DNA of 64,000 nucleotides from Pseudoalteromonas arctica A 37-1-2 (lineage in GTDB: Bacteria > Pseudomonadota > Gammaproteobacteria > Enterobacterales > Alteromonadaceae), in the NCBI RefSeq assembly GCF_000238395.3, contig NZ_CP011025.1:3224001-3288000 (forward strand), given 5' to 3'. The notes beneath the pieces are model-generated. The model had not been told where the DNA came from, did no database searches, and saw only the letters and a list, made by a program, of their open reading frames with translations. The position numbers and the translations under genes were made by a program. Below are positions 47,186 to 58,197 of this stretch, piece by piece; positions within the stretch are counted from its first letter, which is position 1, and each line of letters opens with the position of its first letter.

Positions 47186-47884
47186 TCACATTTTCAAATA
47201 AAATGCTTTGCACAGGGCTATATAATCAGCAGTGTAGGTATTATCTAAATTTCTAATACACAGAATTGATGATTCTATATCGCTTTTTACGTAGCTAAAT
47301 GTCATTAAACTGCGGCTAATATCTTTGTTGGGCGTGGCTTTTACTTGGCAATGAGTATTTAAATAAAGCCCATTTTGAGTAGCAAGCTCAATAAATAATA
47401 CGCTTTCAACGCTTGGGAGTATTAAGCTAAAGCGAGAACCACCATGGCTCAAACGTTTAAACGCATTAATTAACTCTTCAAAACTTAGGCCGTCGGTATG
47501 GCGTGCGGTATTACGCGCAACATTATCGCCTTTTAAACTGTGATTAAAATACGGCGGATTAGAGATAACAACATCAAACTTAACTGCACTATTAAAGCGT
47601 TGAATAGTTTGGTGCTTAATACTTATTGCTGGCCACGGGCTATTAGCAATATTTTGTAGTGCTTGGGTATAGGCGCTTTCGTCAATTTCTACCGCAGTTA
47701 TATCAAGCTCATTACTGCGCTGCTTACACATTAGTGCTAACAAGCCGGTGCCTGTGCCTATATCAAGTAACGACTTTGCACCGCTTAAATTAGCCCATGC
47801 ACCAAGCAAAATACCATCGGTAGAAACTTTCATTGCACAGTGGTCGTGTTCAACTTTAAATTGTTTAAATACAAAACCAGACAT
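47186..47884 (-). CDS. trmN6: tRNA1(Val) (adenine37-N6)-methyltransferase
   Basis: Methylates A37 of tRNA-Val. 232 residues with the SAM-binding motif LLDIGTGTGLLALM (about 40-53) and catalytic NPPYF (about 109-113). Family start FKQFKVEHDHCAMKVSTDGILLGAW. Divergent from srmB, the same pairing as yfiC/srmB in E. coli. Confidence 0.93.
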   Translation of the reverse strand: MSGFVFKQFKVEHDHCAMKVSTDGILLGAWANLSGAKSLLDIGTGTGLLALMCKQRSNELDITAVEIDESAYTQALQNIANSPWPAISIKHQTIQRFNSAVKFDVVISNPPYFNHSLKGDNVARNTARHTDGLSFEELINAFKRLSHGGSRFSLILPSVESVLFIELATQNGLYLNTHCQVKATPNKDISRSLMTFSYVKSDIESSILCIRNLDNTYTADYIALCKAFYLKM

Positions 47885-47959
47885 TTTTTCACCTTTTCAT
47901 TCACCAAGCGCAGCATAGCGCGTATAATCAGGGTAATTGTCCCTTATTTTAGACACTCT

Positions 47960-49186
47960 ATGCAATTTTCTGAATTTGATCTTGATAACAAGCTACTCGA
48001 TGCCATTAATAAAATGGGCTACGAGACGCCAACCAGCATTCAACAACAAGCTATTCCTGAAGCACTACAGGGGCGCGACATTTTAGCATCTGCGCCTACT
48101 GGTACAGGTAAAACGGCGGCATTTTTAATTCCGGCTATTCAGTACTTACTGGATTTCCCACGTCGTGACCCTGGTTTTGCGCGCGTACTCGTTATGACCC
48201 CGACTCGTGAGTTGGCTTATCAAATTCATGAACAATGTGAACTGCTAGCTAAACGCACACACCTAAAAATTGGTGTAGTAACAGGCGGTATTAACTACGG
48301 CACGCATAAAGAAATTTTTGAAAAAAATAACGATATTTTAATCGCCACACCAGGTCGATTAATGGAATACCTAGAAACCGAAAACTTTCATGCTGAACAC
48401 GTAGAAATGCTTATTATTGATGAAGCAGATCGCATGTTAGATATGGGTTTCAAAAAAGAAATGAGCCGTATTTGTGACGAAGCTAAAAATCGTCGCCAAT
48501 GTTTTTTATTCTCAGCAACACTTGAAGGTGACAGCGTAGAAAGGTTTGCTGAAAAAACATTAAACGACCCAGCACTGCTTGAAGCTGAATCGTCACGTAA
48601 AGAAAAAGCTAAAATTCACCAATGGGTACATTTAGCCGACGATTATCATCACAAACTTGAGTTATTAGTTAATACGCTAAAAAATCCTGACGTAACTAAA
48701 GCCATTGTGTTTGTTAAAACTCGCGAACGCTTAGAAACATTGATTGGCGAACTTACAACTAATGATGTAAAAGCAGCGTGGTTACGCGGCGAAATGCCGC
48801 AAGACAAGCGTATGAAAGCCATGGAAAACTTCCACAGTGGCAAAACAAGCATATTAGTTGCTACCGACGTAGCTGCACGTGGTATTGATGTATCTGACAT
48901 CAGCCACGTTATTAACTTTGATATGCCGCGTACTGCCGACGTATATGTACACCGTATTGGTCGTACTGGCCGTGCTGGTAAAAAAGGGATAGCAATATCG
49001 CTAGTTGAAGCACACGATATTGGTATTTTATATAAAGTAGAGCGCTACGTTGAACAAAAATTAAAACGCCGTGTAATTAGAGGTGTTGAGCCACAGCATA
49101 AAGAAGCTAAGCCACCGGCTAAAAAGCGTAAAGATCCAGTAAAAATGAAAGCCAAGAAAAAGGCTAAGGTTAAAAAGAAAAAGTAA
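47960..49186 (+). CDS. srmB: ATP-dependent RNA helicase SrmB
   Basis: DEAD-box helicase that helps assemble the large ribosomal subunit. 408 residues from MQFSEFDLDNKLLDAINKMGY: Q motif PTSIQQQAIP, Walker A APTGTGKT, Ia PTRELA, DEAD (IIDEADRMLDMGF), SAT (LFSATLEGD), and HRIGRTGRAG, then a Lys-rich tail. The open frame extends 40 codons upstream across the trmN6 start; ATG 47960 is the family start. Confidence 0.95.
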   Translation: MQFSEFDLDNKLLDAINKMGYETPTSIQQQAIPEALQGRDILASAPTGTGKTAAFLIPAIQYLLDFPRRDPGFARVLVMTPTRELAYQIHEQCELLAKRTHLKIGVVTGGINYGTHKEIFEKNNDILIATPGRLMEYLETENFHAEHVEMLIIDEADRMLDMGFKKEMSRICDEAKNRRQCFLFSATLEGDSVERFAEKTLNDPALLEAESSRKEKAKIHQWVHLADDYHHKLELLVNTLKNPDVTKAIVFVKTRERLETLIGELTTNDVKAAWLRGEMPQDKRMKAMENFHSGKTSILVATDVAARGIDVSDISHVINFDMPRTADVYVHRIGRTGRAGKKGIAISLVEAHDIGILYKVERYVEQKLKRRVIRGVEPQHKEAKPPAKKRKDPVKMKAKKKAKVKKKK

Positions 49187-49205
49187 CCTAAAACATTTTT
49201 ATACT

Positions 49206-49230
49206 AAGCCGACTTTTGTCGGCTTTTTAA
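49206..49230 (+). terminator. Intrinsic terminator of srmB
   Basis: AAGCCGAC/GTCGGCTT (49206-49213 with 49218-49225), TTTT loop, T-rich tail. Confidence 0.9.
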
Positions 49231-49458
49231 TGCAAGCCTTGCAGGCTCTGCTGTTTGTACCTGTTACACATGTAACCCAAGCATGTAACTCATACTCATT
49301 TAAATGTAATTTTTGCCCACCTGAATTCCCACTTAATAAAATTTCTTTATATTTCAGTATGTTAATTTTGGCATCGAAATTGTAACTACCAAGATAACCT
49401 AGCCGATGGAATTTCCATATTGTGGCTGCACTATTCACCGTAATGTAAGGATTAAGTT

Positions 49459-49779
49459 ATGAACCGCTTCAAGTTAACTATCGCTTTAGTATCATTTTGT
49501 TGTTTATTTTTATTAGCTTGCGCTACAAAAGTAAGTGCAGCAACCAACATGGCCGTAGTAAGCAGTGTAGCCACTCAACCTAACTTACAACAAGCTATCA
49601 CCAACACCCTACGAACTAATCCTAACCTAGCGTTAAGTGATATTCGTGTGCAGGTAAAAAATGGTGAAGTAGATTTATACGGTGAAGCACAAACTGGTTT
49701 TCAGCGCGCACTAGCTCAAAAGTTTTTAGAAAATATGGATGGGGTTAAAATCATTCGTAATAAAATTAGCGTTATTTAA
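49459..49779 (+). CDS. BON-domain lipoprotein
   Basis: A 106-residue protein with a lipobox (FLLAC, Cys about residue 21) and one BON domain (about 40-105: LQQAITNTLRTNPNLALSDIRVQVKNGEVDLYGEAQT...). BON domains bind membranes or envelope polymers. GGATTAAGTT precedes the ATG. Monocistronic with its own terminator. Confidence 0.85.
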   Translation: MNRFKLTIALVSFCCLFLLACATKVSAATNMAVVSSVATQPNLQQAITNTLRTNPNLALSDIRVQVKNGEVDLYGEAQTGFQRALAQKFLENMDGVKIIRNKISVI

Positions 49780-49816
49780 TACGCACCACATAAACTTATT
49801 TGTATAACTAATTCAT

Positions 49817-49856
49817 AAGCGCGGCTTGTTACTCCAACACAAGCTGCGCTTTTTTA
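49817..49856 (+). terminator. Intrinsic terminator of BON gene
   Basis: A 13-bp stem with one G-T pair (49817-49829 with 49839-49851), 9-base loop, T6 tail. Confidence 0.88.
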
Positions 49857-50137
49857 TGTGATAGTAACTCTTCATTAAACCTATTAATTAGCTTTAATGA
49901 AGCACTTCTTTGTATTCTACAAATAACTTGTTTTACACTCGCACAGTGATGACACTAAAGTCTAGATCAACCAAGTATCAACTGCTCAATTCTGAAAAAT
50001 GATTATTTTAAATAAGTTATAGGCGACAACCATTGATTAGATTGTTTTAAATAGTTAGTGTCAGAGTTACGCCCAACATAGTTACAATGTGAGATTTTAA
50101 TAAACTTCCACATACACAGCCTAATAAGATCAACCCT

Positions 50138-50842
50138 ATGATAAATACAAAAAATAACATTTCACTTAACAGTCTAATTGAGATTATAGAACTCTTTCAA
50201 AATGACAATACTACAATTAATGTAGTCTCATTGTTAAATGACGATCTTAATAACGGGTACAAAAAAAGATGGATGCAACTAGCTGAATACGGATGGTTTC
50301 TTCATTGGTATATTTCTACTGAAATTGAGGAGATAATTCCAAAAGGGGCTAAAAGAGTTGACGAATACATGATCACAGAAACTAAATCATATCTCGTTTA
50401 TATATTTGAAAAAGTCATAAGTTTATACCCTCACCGGAAACATATTCTTGATGCAGCATTCGATCTCCATAATGAAGGAAACTATATAGCATCTATACCT
50501 TTAATTTTTGCACAAACAGACGGTATTTTTGAAGAAGAAACATCTAAATATCTTTTTACGAGGAAAAAAAGAGAAAATGCTTTAGAGCAGCTAATTAATT
50601 CAGACTTAAACAACTTAGATGATATATCACTTTCTCCACTCCTAAAAAAATTAAACAGCTCTCTCCCCATTCGTAGTGATGATATTAGGGATTTAAAAAA
50701 GTCAGCACCTAATCGACATGGTATATTACATGGAGATCAAAAACATCTTGATTATGGTACGCAGATCAATTCTTTGAAATGCATTACATTGCTCGCTCAT
50801 GTAGCCAACACCTTTGAAAAATTAGACAATAAACCAAAATAA
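50138..50842 (+). CDS. Hypothetical protein with HEPN-like motif
   Basis: A 234-residue, largely helical protein. Near the C-terminus it has NRHGILHG (about residues 189-196), i.e. R-x4-H followed by G, the pattern seen in HEPN-type proteins, many of which are RNases of abortive-infection or toxin systems. DLKKSAPNRHG and DYGTQINSLKCITLLAHV resemble the two helices around that motif. It is AT-rich, lacks a strong ribosome site and stands alone, suggesting acquisition by transfer. No antitoxin partner seen. Toxin function is conjecture. Confidence 0.6.
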   Translation: MINTKNNISLNSLIEIIELFQNDNTTINVVSLLNDDLNNGYKKRWMQLAEYGWFLHWYISTEIEEIIPKGAKRVDEYMITETKSYLVYIFEKVISLYPHRKHILDAAFDLHNEGNYIASIPLIFAQTDGIFEEETSKYLFTRKKRENALEQLINSDLNNLDDISLSPLLKKLNSSLPIRSDDIRDLKKSAPNRHGILHGDQKHLDYGTQINSLKCITLLAHVANTFEKLDNKPK

Positions 50843-51044
50843 TTTTGTGTATTTCTTCTCTAATAAAGATGTAGAAACAATTGAATGTCGACTATTTAGA
50901 GCTTGGGAGCAACGCTCTTCATTTTACTTTACTGAATTTACCAAAACTATCTCCTAAATAATTGCAGCATAAACTTCCCTGTAAAAATGCGCTGTTGGTA
51001 AGTAACTATTTCCCAATGCTTTTGCCTAATAAGTTTTCACTAAA

Positions 51045-52001
51045 TTACTCACTTTGGTTAGAGTCAGTGCCGTCGCTACTGTCTTTATTTGATGACTGCG
51101 GGCTTATTTTGTCGCTTATCATGGCATCGAGTTTTTCGCCGCCTTTAATACCAAAATCTAAAGTACGAATTGGGAATGGAATGCTAATGTCAGCTTCGTC
51201 TAGTGCTTGCTTAACGGCAACAACACCTTTATGGCGCACCGTCATAAAATCAGGCTCGCCTGGGTATTTAATCCAAAACCACACCAGTAAGTTGATGCTG
51301 CTGTCACCAAAGCCTTCAGCGTATACGGCGGTTTCGTCTTTGCGTATTACAAAGTCAAATTCGTTAATTTTTTCGACTATGACGTCTTTTGCTTTTTCTA
51401 TGTCGTCACCGTACGAAATACCCACTGGTACTTCTATGCGCCTAACACCTAAAGTGGTGTAATTTTTTAATACATTTCTAAATAAGACTTTATTTGGCAC
51501 AAGTATTAATTGCCCGTAAAAGCTCTCTATTAGCGTGTTACGTAGGTTTATAGAATGTATCGAACCAAACACATCATCGGTTTCTATTACGTCACCTGTT
51601 TTAAATGGCTTACGTACACCCATTGCTATACCAGCTATTAGGTTTTCGGTCATGTCTTGAAACGCAAAACCAATGGCCAAACCCACAATACCTGCACCAG
51701 CAAGTAGCGAAGTAACGGTGCCTTTTAAGCCAACAAAATCGAGCGCTATAAATAAACCTATGCACAACACAATAACTTTAAAAATTGACGCCATTAAGTC
51801 GGCAATTTGTTTTGAGTCGAGTGAGCGGCGTAATACGTTTTTCATCAGCTTGCCAGCAAAGCGTGCCAATATTGAAAACACAATTGCGATCAGTATCGCA
51901 ACTATAAAATTAGGGATATGGCTGATAACAATATCAAACCAGCCTCCGAGCTTTTCTTCTATTAGTTTTTCGGCTTCGTCAATTGACGGAATGCTGATCA
52001 T
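51045..52001 (-). CDS. mscS: Small-conductance mechanosensitive channel, MscS family
   Basis: Releases solutes on hypo-osmotic shock. 318 residues with three N-terminal helices (about 28-50, 72-90, 95-125). The pore helix GLAIGFAFQDMTENLIAGIAMG is followed by the beta domain GDVIETDDVFGSI and cytoplasmic vestibule, with a Ser/Asp-rich tail. TM3 here has the Ala/Gly packing expected. Monocistronic. Confidence 0.9.
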   Translation of the reverse strand: MISIPSIDEAEKLIEEKLGGWFDIVISHIPNFIVAILIAIVFSILARFAGKLMKNVLRRSLDSKQIADLMASIFKVIVLCIGLFIALDFVGLKGTVTSLLAGAGIVGLAIGFAFQDMTENLIAGIAMGVRKPFKTGDVIETDDVFGSIHSINLRNTLIESFYGQLILVPNKVLFRNVLKNYTTLGVRRIEVPVGISYGDDIEKAKDVIVEKINEFDFVIRKDETAVYAEGFGDSSINLLVWFWIKYPGEPDFMTVRHKGVVAVKQALDEADISIPFPIRTLDFGIKGGEKLDAMISDKISPQSSNKDSSDGTDSNQSE

Positions 52002-52072
52002 TTTATTTGCACCTATTTAATTAGTGTTCTCATTAATATTAGATGAGATTGCAAATATAACGCCAACATCAA

Positions 52073-52097
52073 AAAAGCCATGCAATGCATGGCTTTT
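52073..52097 (-). terminator. Intrinsic terminator of yaaA
   Basis: A 12-bp perfect inverted repeat (52073-52084 with 52086-52097) with A/T tracts, 26 bases after the yaaA stop; may act in both directions. Confidence 0.88.
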
Positions 52098-52122
52098 AAA
52101 TTTTTTATTTAAGCTTATAAAC

Positions 52123-52902
52123 CTAATTTTGTTCGTCGCGCATAAATACCGGCTCAAGCTCTTTAACTGTTGCCTCTGGGCTAAAGTAATAACCTGCTAC
52201 CGTAAACTCTTTAAGTTGGCTTAACTGCGTTACTTTATTTTCGATAATGTAGCGCGCCATCATGCCGCGTGCTTTTTTAGCATAAAAGCTGATTACTTTA
52301 TATTGACCGTTTTTACAATCTTTAAAGTGAGGGGTAATAATTTGTGCATTAAGCGCTTTTTTATCTACCGCTTTAAAGTATTCGTTTGAAGCAAGGTTAA
52401 CTAAATATTGTGCGTCTTGCGCTTTTAATACGTCGTTTAGTTTATTCGCTATTACGCTGCCCCAAAACTCGTATAAGTTTTTGCCACGTGAGTTTTCAAG
52501 CTTGGTGCCCATTTCAAGACGGTAAGCTTGCATTAAATCAAGTGGTTTTAATAAGCCGTATAAACCCGAAAGGATACGTAAATGGTTTTGTGCGTAATCA
52601 AGCTCGCTAGCTTTAAGCGTACTTGCATCTAAACCGCCATATACATCACCATTAAAGGCAAGTGCGGCTTGTTTAGCATTGCTTTGTGTAAACGGCTGCG
52701 CCCACTCACTAAAGCGTGCTGCGTTAAGCCCAGATAGCTTGTCGCTAATTTTCATTAAACTGCCAATTTGCGCTGGTGTTAGTTCACGGCATACTTTCAT
52801 GAGCTCTTCGCTGTGCTCTAGTAATTCAGGCTGAGTGAACTTGTCTGTTGCGGGTGGCGTTTCGTAATCAAGATTTTTTGCAGGTGAAATAACAGTGATC
52901 AT
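52123..52902 (-). CDS. yaaA: Peroxide-stress protein YaaA
   Basis: 259 residues: [17 protein letters not shown] start, [63 protein letters not shown], all diagnostic of the UPF0246 family, which limits intracellular free iron and oxidative DNA damage in E. coli. Divergent neighbour of talB, reminiscent of the yaaA-yaaJ-talB region. Confidence 0.95.
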   Translation of the reverse strand: MITVISPAKNLDYETPPATDKFTQPELLEHSEELMKVCRELTPAQIGSLMKISDKLSGLNAARFSEWAQPFTQSNAKQAALAFNGDVYGGLDASTLKASELDYAQNHLRILSGLYGLLKPLDLMQAYRLEMGTKLENSRGKNLYEFWGSVIANKLNDVLKAQDAQYLVNLASNEYFKAVDKKALNAQIITPHFKDCKNGQYKVISFYAKKARGMMARYIIENKVTQLSQLKEFTVAGYYFSPEATVKELEPVFMRDEQN

Positions 52903-53127
52903 AGTTAGCTATTGACTTGTAATTTATTTAGTGTCAATTTCAACATTAAATGAAACGAAAAGCACGTTTTGTTTAAATAAATCCTCTCTTAATAACCCAT
53001 GCATTGCCGTTTTTTTATTGATCAGGACATAAGACCTATCAAGCATTGTCACACTGTTGCAGTATGGATTAGATATATTAAGAGTGATTAGATTTTTCTT
53101 TTAACTTGCTTGGAATGAGGAAAGCAA

Positions 53128-54078
53128 ATGACTTCAGCTCTACAAAGGCTAAAACAACATTCATCTATCGTAGCCGACACTGGTGATATTGAAGCTATTA
53201 AAAAGCATCAACCAGAAGATGCAACTACAAACCCGTCGCTTTTATTAAAAGCGAGCGAGATTGAAGCATATAAGCCTTACCTAGATAAAGCTTGGAGCTA
53301 CGCAAAAGAAACCGAGCAAGAGCCAGCTAAACAACTTGAACTAGCATGTGATTACTTTGCCGTATTACTAGGTAAAGAAATTAGCGCTATTGTACCTGGT
53401 TATATTTCTACTGAAGTAGATGCACGCCTTTCGTTTAATACGCAAGCTACGATTGATAAAGCACATACCCTGCTTAGCCTTTACGAAAAAGAAGGTGTAA
53501 GCAAAGACAAAATTTTAATTAAAGTAGCGTCTACATGGGAAGGTATTAAAGCCGCTGAGCAGCTAGAAAAAGAAGGGACTAAATGTAACCTTACTTTATT
53601 ATTTAGCGATGCCCAAGCTCGCGCGTGTGCCGATGCAAACGTATTTCTAATTTCGCCATTTGTTGGCCGTATTTTAGATTGGCACGTTGCTAACGGTATG
53701 GAAAAACCAACCGATCCGCTACAAGATCCAGGTGTTCAGTCTGTACGCAGCATTTTTGAATTTTACAAACGCCATAACTACAAAACAGTTGTGATGGGTG
53801 CAAGTTTCCGTAATACAGGCGAAATTATTGCACTTACAGGTTGTGACAAGCTAACTATTAGCCCTAATCTTTTAGAAGATTTAGGTAACCTTGAAGGCGC
53901 ACAAGAATATTTGCTTGAAAGCGATGTTCCACAAGAGCCAAAACCAGAGCCATTAACAGAAGCACAGTTCCGTTGGTTACATAACCAAGATGCTATGGCT
54001 ACTGAAAAACTAGCTGAAGGTATTCGCTCTTTTGCTGATGCACAAGAACAACTAGAGGCGCGCTTTAAAGCAATGTAA
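53128..54078 (+). CDS. talB: Transaldolase
   Basis: Pentose-phosphate enzyme moving a dihydroxyacetone unit. 316 residues: [12 protein letters not shown] near the start, VDARLSFNT, the Schiff-base Lys in [12 protein letters not shown], and [29 protein letters not shown]. Full length and intact. GGAATGAGGAAAG precedes the ATG. Confidence 0.97.
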   Translation: MTSALQRLKQHSSIVADTGDIEAIKKHQPEDATTNPSLLLKASEIEAYKPYLDKAWSYAKETEQEPAKQLELACDYFAVLLGKEISAIVPGYISTEVDARLSFNTQATIDKAHTLLSLYEKEGVSKDKILIKVASTWEGIKAAEQLEKEGTKCNLTLLFSDAQARACADANVFLISPFVGRILDWHVANGMEKPTDPLQDPGVQSVRSIFEFYKRHNYKTVVMGASFRNTGEIIALTGCDKLTISPNLLEDLGNLEGAQEYLLESDVPQEPKPEPLTEAQFRWLHNQDAMATEKLAEGIRSFADAQEQLEARFKAM

Positions 54079-54097
54079 TTTGCTATAATCGTGTTTT

Positions 54098-54123
54098 AAA
54101 AACGTCGCAATAGCGACGTTTTT
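54098..54123 (+). terminator. Intrinsic terminator of talB
   Basis: An 11-bp perfect stem AAAAACGTCGC/GCGACGTTTTT (54098-54108 with 54113-54123), 4-base loop, T tail. Confidence 0.92.
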
Positions 54124-54301
54124 TTATGCCTAAAATACGCTACCCCTCTATATAATCTTCATATCGACTTCATATAATCTTCGTATAAACCTTCATCAAT
54201 TAATCACACTTATGTAACATAACCGTCACTTTTTTATTCTATTTTAACTAGGCCTGTGGTATAGGTATTCTTGAGGTCAATAAAATCAATAGGAGAAGTT
54301 C

Positions 54302-54490
54302 ATGGATAGCCTAAACGATATATTAGAGATATTAGAAGGACCAGATACAACAAGGAAAACCTCTCAGAAAAATAAAAAAAGAAAATGGCGTGAAATAGAA
54401 GCAATAAAAGACAAACAGCGCCTACGTAAAGAACTACAAGAACTAGACTACTTTACAGACAGTATTGCAATTGATGAGCTCGACTTTTAA
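54302..54490 (+). CDS. DUF3545 family small protein
   Basis: A 62-residue, highly charged protein with KKRKWREIEAIKDKQRLRKEL in the middle and an acidic C-terminus, the DUF3545 signature found in marine gammaproteobacteria. Function unknown. Strong AGGAGAAGTTC ribosome site before the ATG. Confidence 0.85.
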   Translation: MDSLNDILEILEGPDTTRKTSQKNKKRKWREIEAIKDKQRLRKELQELDYFTDSIAIDELDF

Positions 54491-54511
54491 TTCAATACGC
54501 CCCAACTAAAC

Positions 54512-54542
54512 AAAAAGGCTTCCGATATATGGAAGCCTTTTT
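54512..54542 (+). terminator. Bidirectional terminator DUF3545 / ung
   Basis: A 12-bp perfect stem (54512-54523 with 54531-54542), 7-base loop, A and T flanks; ends both convergent units. Confidence 0.92.
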
Positions 54543-54597
54543 TAATGCGCTGAAAATAGCTGCATGAGATAAATTTATTATTCAGAGCCCAGGTTAT

Positions 54598-55260
54598 TTA
54601 CACCTGCCAGTTAATCGGTTTTTCATCTTGGGCTTGTAGTAGCTCATTCGTTTTTGAAAAATGCTGACAGCCAAAAAAGCCTCTATGCGCCGAAAGCGGC
54701 GATGGGTGCGGCCCTTTTAAAACATGATGGCGAGCACTATCTATGCCTTTACCTTTTTTTTGTGCGTGTGCACCCCATAAAATAAATACCACACCTTCGC
54801 AGTGCTTATTAATATGCGCTATTACATTATCGGTAAATTGCTCCCATCCTAAATGCTTGTGAGAATGCGCTTGCCCTTGCTCAACGGTCAATACTGTATT
54901 GAGTAAAAACACGCCCTGATCTGCCCAGCTTTGCAGGTACCCATGCTCAGGAACAACAAAACCGCTGATATCGGTAGCTAACTCTTTGTACATATTTTTA
55001 AGCGACGGCGGCAGCTTTTTTACATCATGCAATACCGAAAAACACAAGCCATGCGCTTGCCCTTCTCCGTGGTATGGGTCTTGTCCTAAAATTACAACGC
55101 GGATGTCATTTAGTGCTGTGGCATCAAAAGCACTAAATACTTGAGGTTCAGGCGGATAAACAGCAACACCTTCATTGCTTCGATTAGCCACATACTCTAA
55201 CGTTTCCTGCATGTAAGGTTGCTGTAATTCACTTTCTAAAAATGTAGCCCAATCGCTCAT
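54598..55260 (-). CDS. ung: Uracil-DNA glycosylase
   Basis: Removes uracil from DNA. 220 residues with the water-activating loop [14 protein letters not shown], the uracil-binding LLNTVLTVE and VFILWGAHA, and the DNA-intercalation loop [13 protein letters not shown]. Its ATG overlaps the btuF stop by four bases, so it is translated as the last gene of the cobalamin operon, an unusual place for a repair gene. Confidence 0.97.
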   Translation of the reverse strand: MSDWATFLESELQQPYMQETLEYVANRSNEGVAVYPPEPQVFSAFDATALNDIRVVILGQDPYHGEGQAHGLCFSVLHDVKKLPPSLKNMYKELATDISGFVVPEHGYLQSWADQGVFLLNTVLTVEQGQAHSHKHLGWEQFTDNVIAHINKHCEGVVFILWGAHAQKKGKGIDSARHHVLKGPHPSPLSAHRGFFGCQHFSKTNELLQAQDEKPINWQV

Positions 55261-56117
55261 TGTGTACTCTTAATCTGTTTACGTGATGCGTCTATTTTAT
55301 CACACATATCCGCGAGTCCATCTAACATGCGCGGAGTAAAACGATGTAATAAATCGGCATTTACGCTAATAAATTGATCATTTTTAACTGCTGGCACTTC
55401 TGGCCACTTTTGCCAATTAACAACCGGCTGTGGCGTTTTTGATTTTTCATCAGGGATAATAATAACTTGTGGCTTAGTAACAATGACATTTTCGATACTA
55501 ATTTGCGGGTAATCTGTAACGCTCTGTGCAAATACATTACTTACATGGCATGTTTCAATCAGTTGGCTTATCCATGTATTTTTACTTACTGTCATCATGG
55601 GCTCAGCCCATAACTGATAAAACCCGGTAATATTTTTTTTATCTTGCTGGCTTTTAACAATCGCGTTTAGCTTATGTTTAAATGCGCTTGCCGCTTGCTG
55701 GCTTTGCTTAATGTTCCCTGTAAATTCACCAAAAGTAAGTAACTCGTCGGCTACACCAGCGATTGTGGTGGGGTTACTTAAATATACTTTTATGCCAAGG
55801 CGCTCTATTTGGGCTAAATCTTCGCTTTGATTTCCGCTTTTCCATGCAATAACTAAGTCGGGTTTAAGCGCTAATACTTTCTCAAGCGAGATACCGTAAT
55901 AACCGCCTATGCGCTCAATACTTTGGGCCTCAGCAGGGTAGTCGGCGTAATCAACTGTGCCCACAATATTATCGCCCGCCCCTATGGCAAATAGGTTTTC
56001 GACTATATGTGGTGCAAGCGCGATTATTCGCAGCTTTTTAGAATCCTTGGTCTGCTCTGCAAATGCACTGCCCGATACACTAAAAAGCAGCAGCCCAATA
56101 AAAAACGCTTTAAACAT
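55257..56117 (-). CDS. btuF: Cobalamin ABC transporter, periplasmic binding protein
   Basis: 286 residues: signal peptide to about residue 20 (GSAFAEQ), then a helical-backbone binding protein with [54 protein letters not shown] and [20 protein letters not shown], typical BtuF. Delivers B12 to BtuCD. The start overlaps the cobO stop by one base (TAATG). Confidence 0.9.
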   Translation of the reverse strand: MFKAFFIGLLLFSVSGSAFAEQTKDSKKLRIIALAPHIVENLFAIGAGDNIVGTVDYADYPAEAQSIERIGGYYGISLEKVLALKPDLVIAWKSGNQSEDLAQIERLGIKVYLSNPTTIAGVADELLTFGEFTGNIKQSQQAASAFKHKLNAIVKSQQDKKNITGFYQLWAEPMMTVSKNTWISQLIETCHVSNVFAQSVTDYPQISIENVIVTKPQVIIIPDEKSKTPQPVVNWQKWPEVPAVKNDQFISVNADLLHRFTPRMLDGLADMCDKIDASRKQIKSTQ

Positions 56118-56716
56118 TAGTAATCAAACCCTTCGAGCGCTTTTATGCCTGAGTCGAATGCGTGTTTTACATTACGCACTTCGCTTACAGTGTCAGCAAG
56201 GTCGGTTAAAGTGCGGTGCGCTGCACGCCCTGTAATAATAACCGACTGCATGGATGGGCGATTATTAAGCGCTGTTACTACTTCATCTAAATCAACGTAG
56301 CCGTAGGTCACCATATACGTAAGCTCATCGAGTAATACTAAATCAATACTGCTATCTGCAAGCATGCGTTTTGACTCTTGCCATGTTGCTTGGGCGGCTG
56401 CAGTATCGGCTTCTTTATTTTGCGTATCCCAGGTAAAACCGGTGTTCATTACAACAAACTCAACGCCTGCACCTTGTAATAAATTACGCTCGCCACATTC
56501 CCATGTACCTTTAATATATTGGCAAACGGCTGCTTTTTTACCATGCCCTACGCAGCGTGCTACAACGCCAAAACCCGAGGTTGATTTACCTTTACCATTG
56601 CCGGTAATTACCTGAAAAATACCTTTTACATCTTGTGCTGCAGCAACGCGCGCATCCACTTGTTCTTTTACTTTTTGTTGGCGCTGCTTGTGCTTATCGT
56701 TGTTTTGTTCAGTCAT
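56117..56716 (-). CDS. cobO: Cob(I)alamin adenosyltransferase
   Basis: Adenylates corrinoids (BtuR/CobO family). About 199 residues from [20 protein letters not shown], with the P-loop [24 protein letters not shown] and [11 protein letters not shown]. An in-frame ATG at 56731 exists, but ATG 56716 has AAGGA seven bases upstream and overlaps the cobQ stop by eight bases, giving tight coupling. Confidence 0.93.
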   Translation of the reverse strand: MTEQNNDKHKQRQQKVKEQVDARVAAAQDVKGIFQVITGNGKGKSTSGFGVVARCVGHGKKAAVCQYIKGTWECGERNLLQGAGVEFVVMNTGFTWDTQNKEADTAAAQATWQESKRMLADSSIDLVLLDELTYMVTYGYVDLDEVVTALNNRPSMQSVIITGRAAHRTLTDLADTVSEVRNVKHAFDSGIKALEGFDY

Positions 56717-58193
56717 TATTGTGTCCTTCATAAATCGAGATAATTTGCTGTATGTTTAAATGCGTTTCGCACATGGTTGCTAATCGTTCTAACTGCTGCT
56801 CGCGATGAGTGGCAATACTAATTGGGTTAATTGAGGCGCTTGGTTTTACCCATTTTAAAATTTGCGATGTAGCATCGGCTTCATCAAATAAACCATGTAA
56901 ATAGGTGCCCGCAATGGCGTTATCATCGCTAATAAAGCCATCGAACATAAAACCATGTGGGTGGTTTTCATCAAAGGTTAAAAATGGCTTATCAAGCGCT
57001 GCACCTTGGCTAATTCCTGCATGTATTTCGTAACCACTACAGGGTGTTTGTTGGTTATTTAAAAGCAGTGTAGCGGTTATTTTAGTTAATACTTTTTGTG
57101 CTTTCAGCGTGGTTTCAAAATCGCACAGGGCGAGTCCATTTACTTGTTTTAATGGTGACTCAATACCCTCGGGATCGTTGATTGTATTGCCTAGCATTTG
57201 CATGCCGCCACAAATGCCAAGTACTTTGCCACCATAGCGTAAGTGGCGCTTAATTTGAGTGTCCCAGCCTTCATTTTTCAAAAAATTTAAATCGCCCAGC
57301 ACATTTTTACTGCCTGGGAGAATTATCAGATCAACGTCTGGGATCGTTTGGGTATGGCGCACGTAATTTATATTAATGTTTGGGTGCAAACGCAGTGCAT
57401 CAAAATCGGTGTGGTTACTAATGTGGGGAACAAGTAGCACTGCAATATTAATTGTGGCGTTGGTTACATTATTATCAATTGCGACGGCGTCTTCGGCATC
57501 AAGCGCAAGATCGTGCAAATAAGGTAATACGCCAAGTACGGGTTTGTTTGTGTATTCTTCAAGCCAATCAAGCCCGCCTTGCAGCAAACCTATATCGCCT
57601 CTAAAGCGGTTTATAACAAAGCCTTTTACGCGCGCCTGTTCTGACTCGCTTAACAACGCAAGCGTACCTACCAAATGTGCAAACACACCGCCTTTATCTA
57701 TATCGGCAATAATAATGACAGGGCAATCTACCTCTTCGGCGTAACCCATATTGGCAATATCGTTTTCACGCAGGTTTATTTCAGCAGGACTCCCCGCTCC
57801 TTCAACAAGGAGTAAATCAAAACGTTTAGCTAAGCGGTTATGTGAGGTAATGACTGCATCCATCGCCACTTTTTTATAGTCGTGATATTTGCCCGCTTCC
57901 ATATTGCTAATGGCTTTTCCGTGAATAATCACTTGTGCGCCAGTATCGCTATTAGGTTTAAGTAAAATAGGATTAAAGTCTATTTCGGGCTCTACTTTAG
58001 CCGCTATTGCTTGCAAAGCTTGCGCACGACCAATTTCGCCGCCATCTTTTGTTACTGCGCTATTAAGTGCCATATTTTGTGGTTTAAAAGGCGCAACCTT
58101 TACCCCTCGCTTAGCAAATACCCTGCAAAGGGCTGCAACTAGGGTACTTTTACCAGCATCTGATGTAGTGCCTTGCACCATTAAGGTTTTCAT
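56709..58193 (-). CDS. cobQ: Cobyric acid synthase
   Basis: Glutamine-dependent amidation of adenosylcobyrinate side chains. 494 residues: N-terminal synthetase domain with [19 protein letters not shown] and [12 protein letters not shown], and a C-terminal glutaminase domain with catalytic Cys in [11 protein letters not shown] and the His in [10 protein letters not shown]. Four bases after btuC. No other corrin-ring genes are in view, so a salvage role is likely. Confidence 0.95.
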   Translation of the reverse strand: MKTLMVQGTTSDAGKSTLVAALCRVFAKRGVKVAPFKPQNMALNSAVTKDGGEIGRAQALQAIAAKVEPEIDFNPILLKPNSDTGAQVIIHGKAISNMEAGKYHDYKKVAMDAVITSHNRLAKRFDLLLVEGAGSPAEINLRENDIANMGYAEEVDCPVIIIADIDKGGVFAHLVGTLALLSESEQARVKGFVINRFRGDIGLLQGGLDWLEEYTNKPVLGVLPYLHDLALDAEDAVAIDNNVTNATINIAVLLVPHISNHTDFDALRLHPNININYVRHTQTIPDVDLIILPGSKNVLGDLNFLKNEGWDTQIKRHLRYGGKVLGICGGMQMLGNTINDPEGIESPLKQVNGLALCDFETTLKAQKVLTKITATLLLNNQQTPCSGYEIHAGISQGAALDKPFLTFDENHPHGFMFDGFISDDNAIAGTYLHGLFDEADATSQILKWVKPSASINPISIATHREQQLERLATMCETHLNIQQIISIYEGHNND

Positions 58194-58197
58194 CGAG

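Noticed and set aside
49199..49438. 79-residue minus-strand ORF upstream of the BON gene
   Set aside because: It overlaps the srmB terminator and the BON promoter region, has no ribosome site and no protein-like pattern.
50962..51462. 166-residue plus-strand ORF overlapping mscS
   Set aside because: It is the antisense shadow of the mscS coding sequence; the Ser/Pro-rich composition is typical of such shadows.
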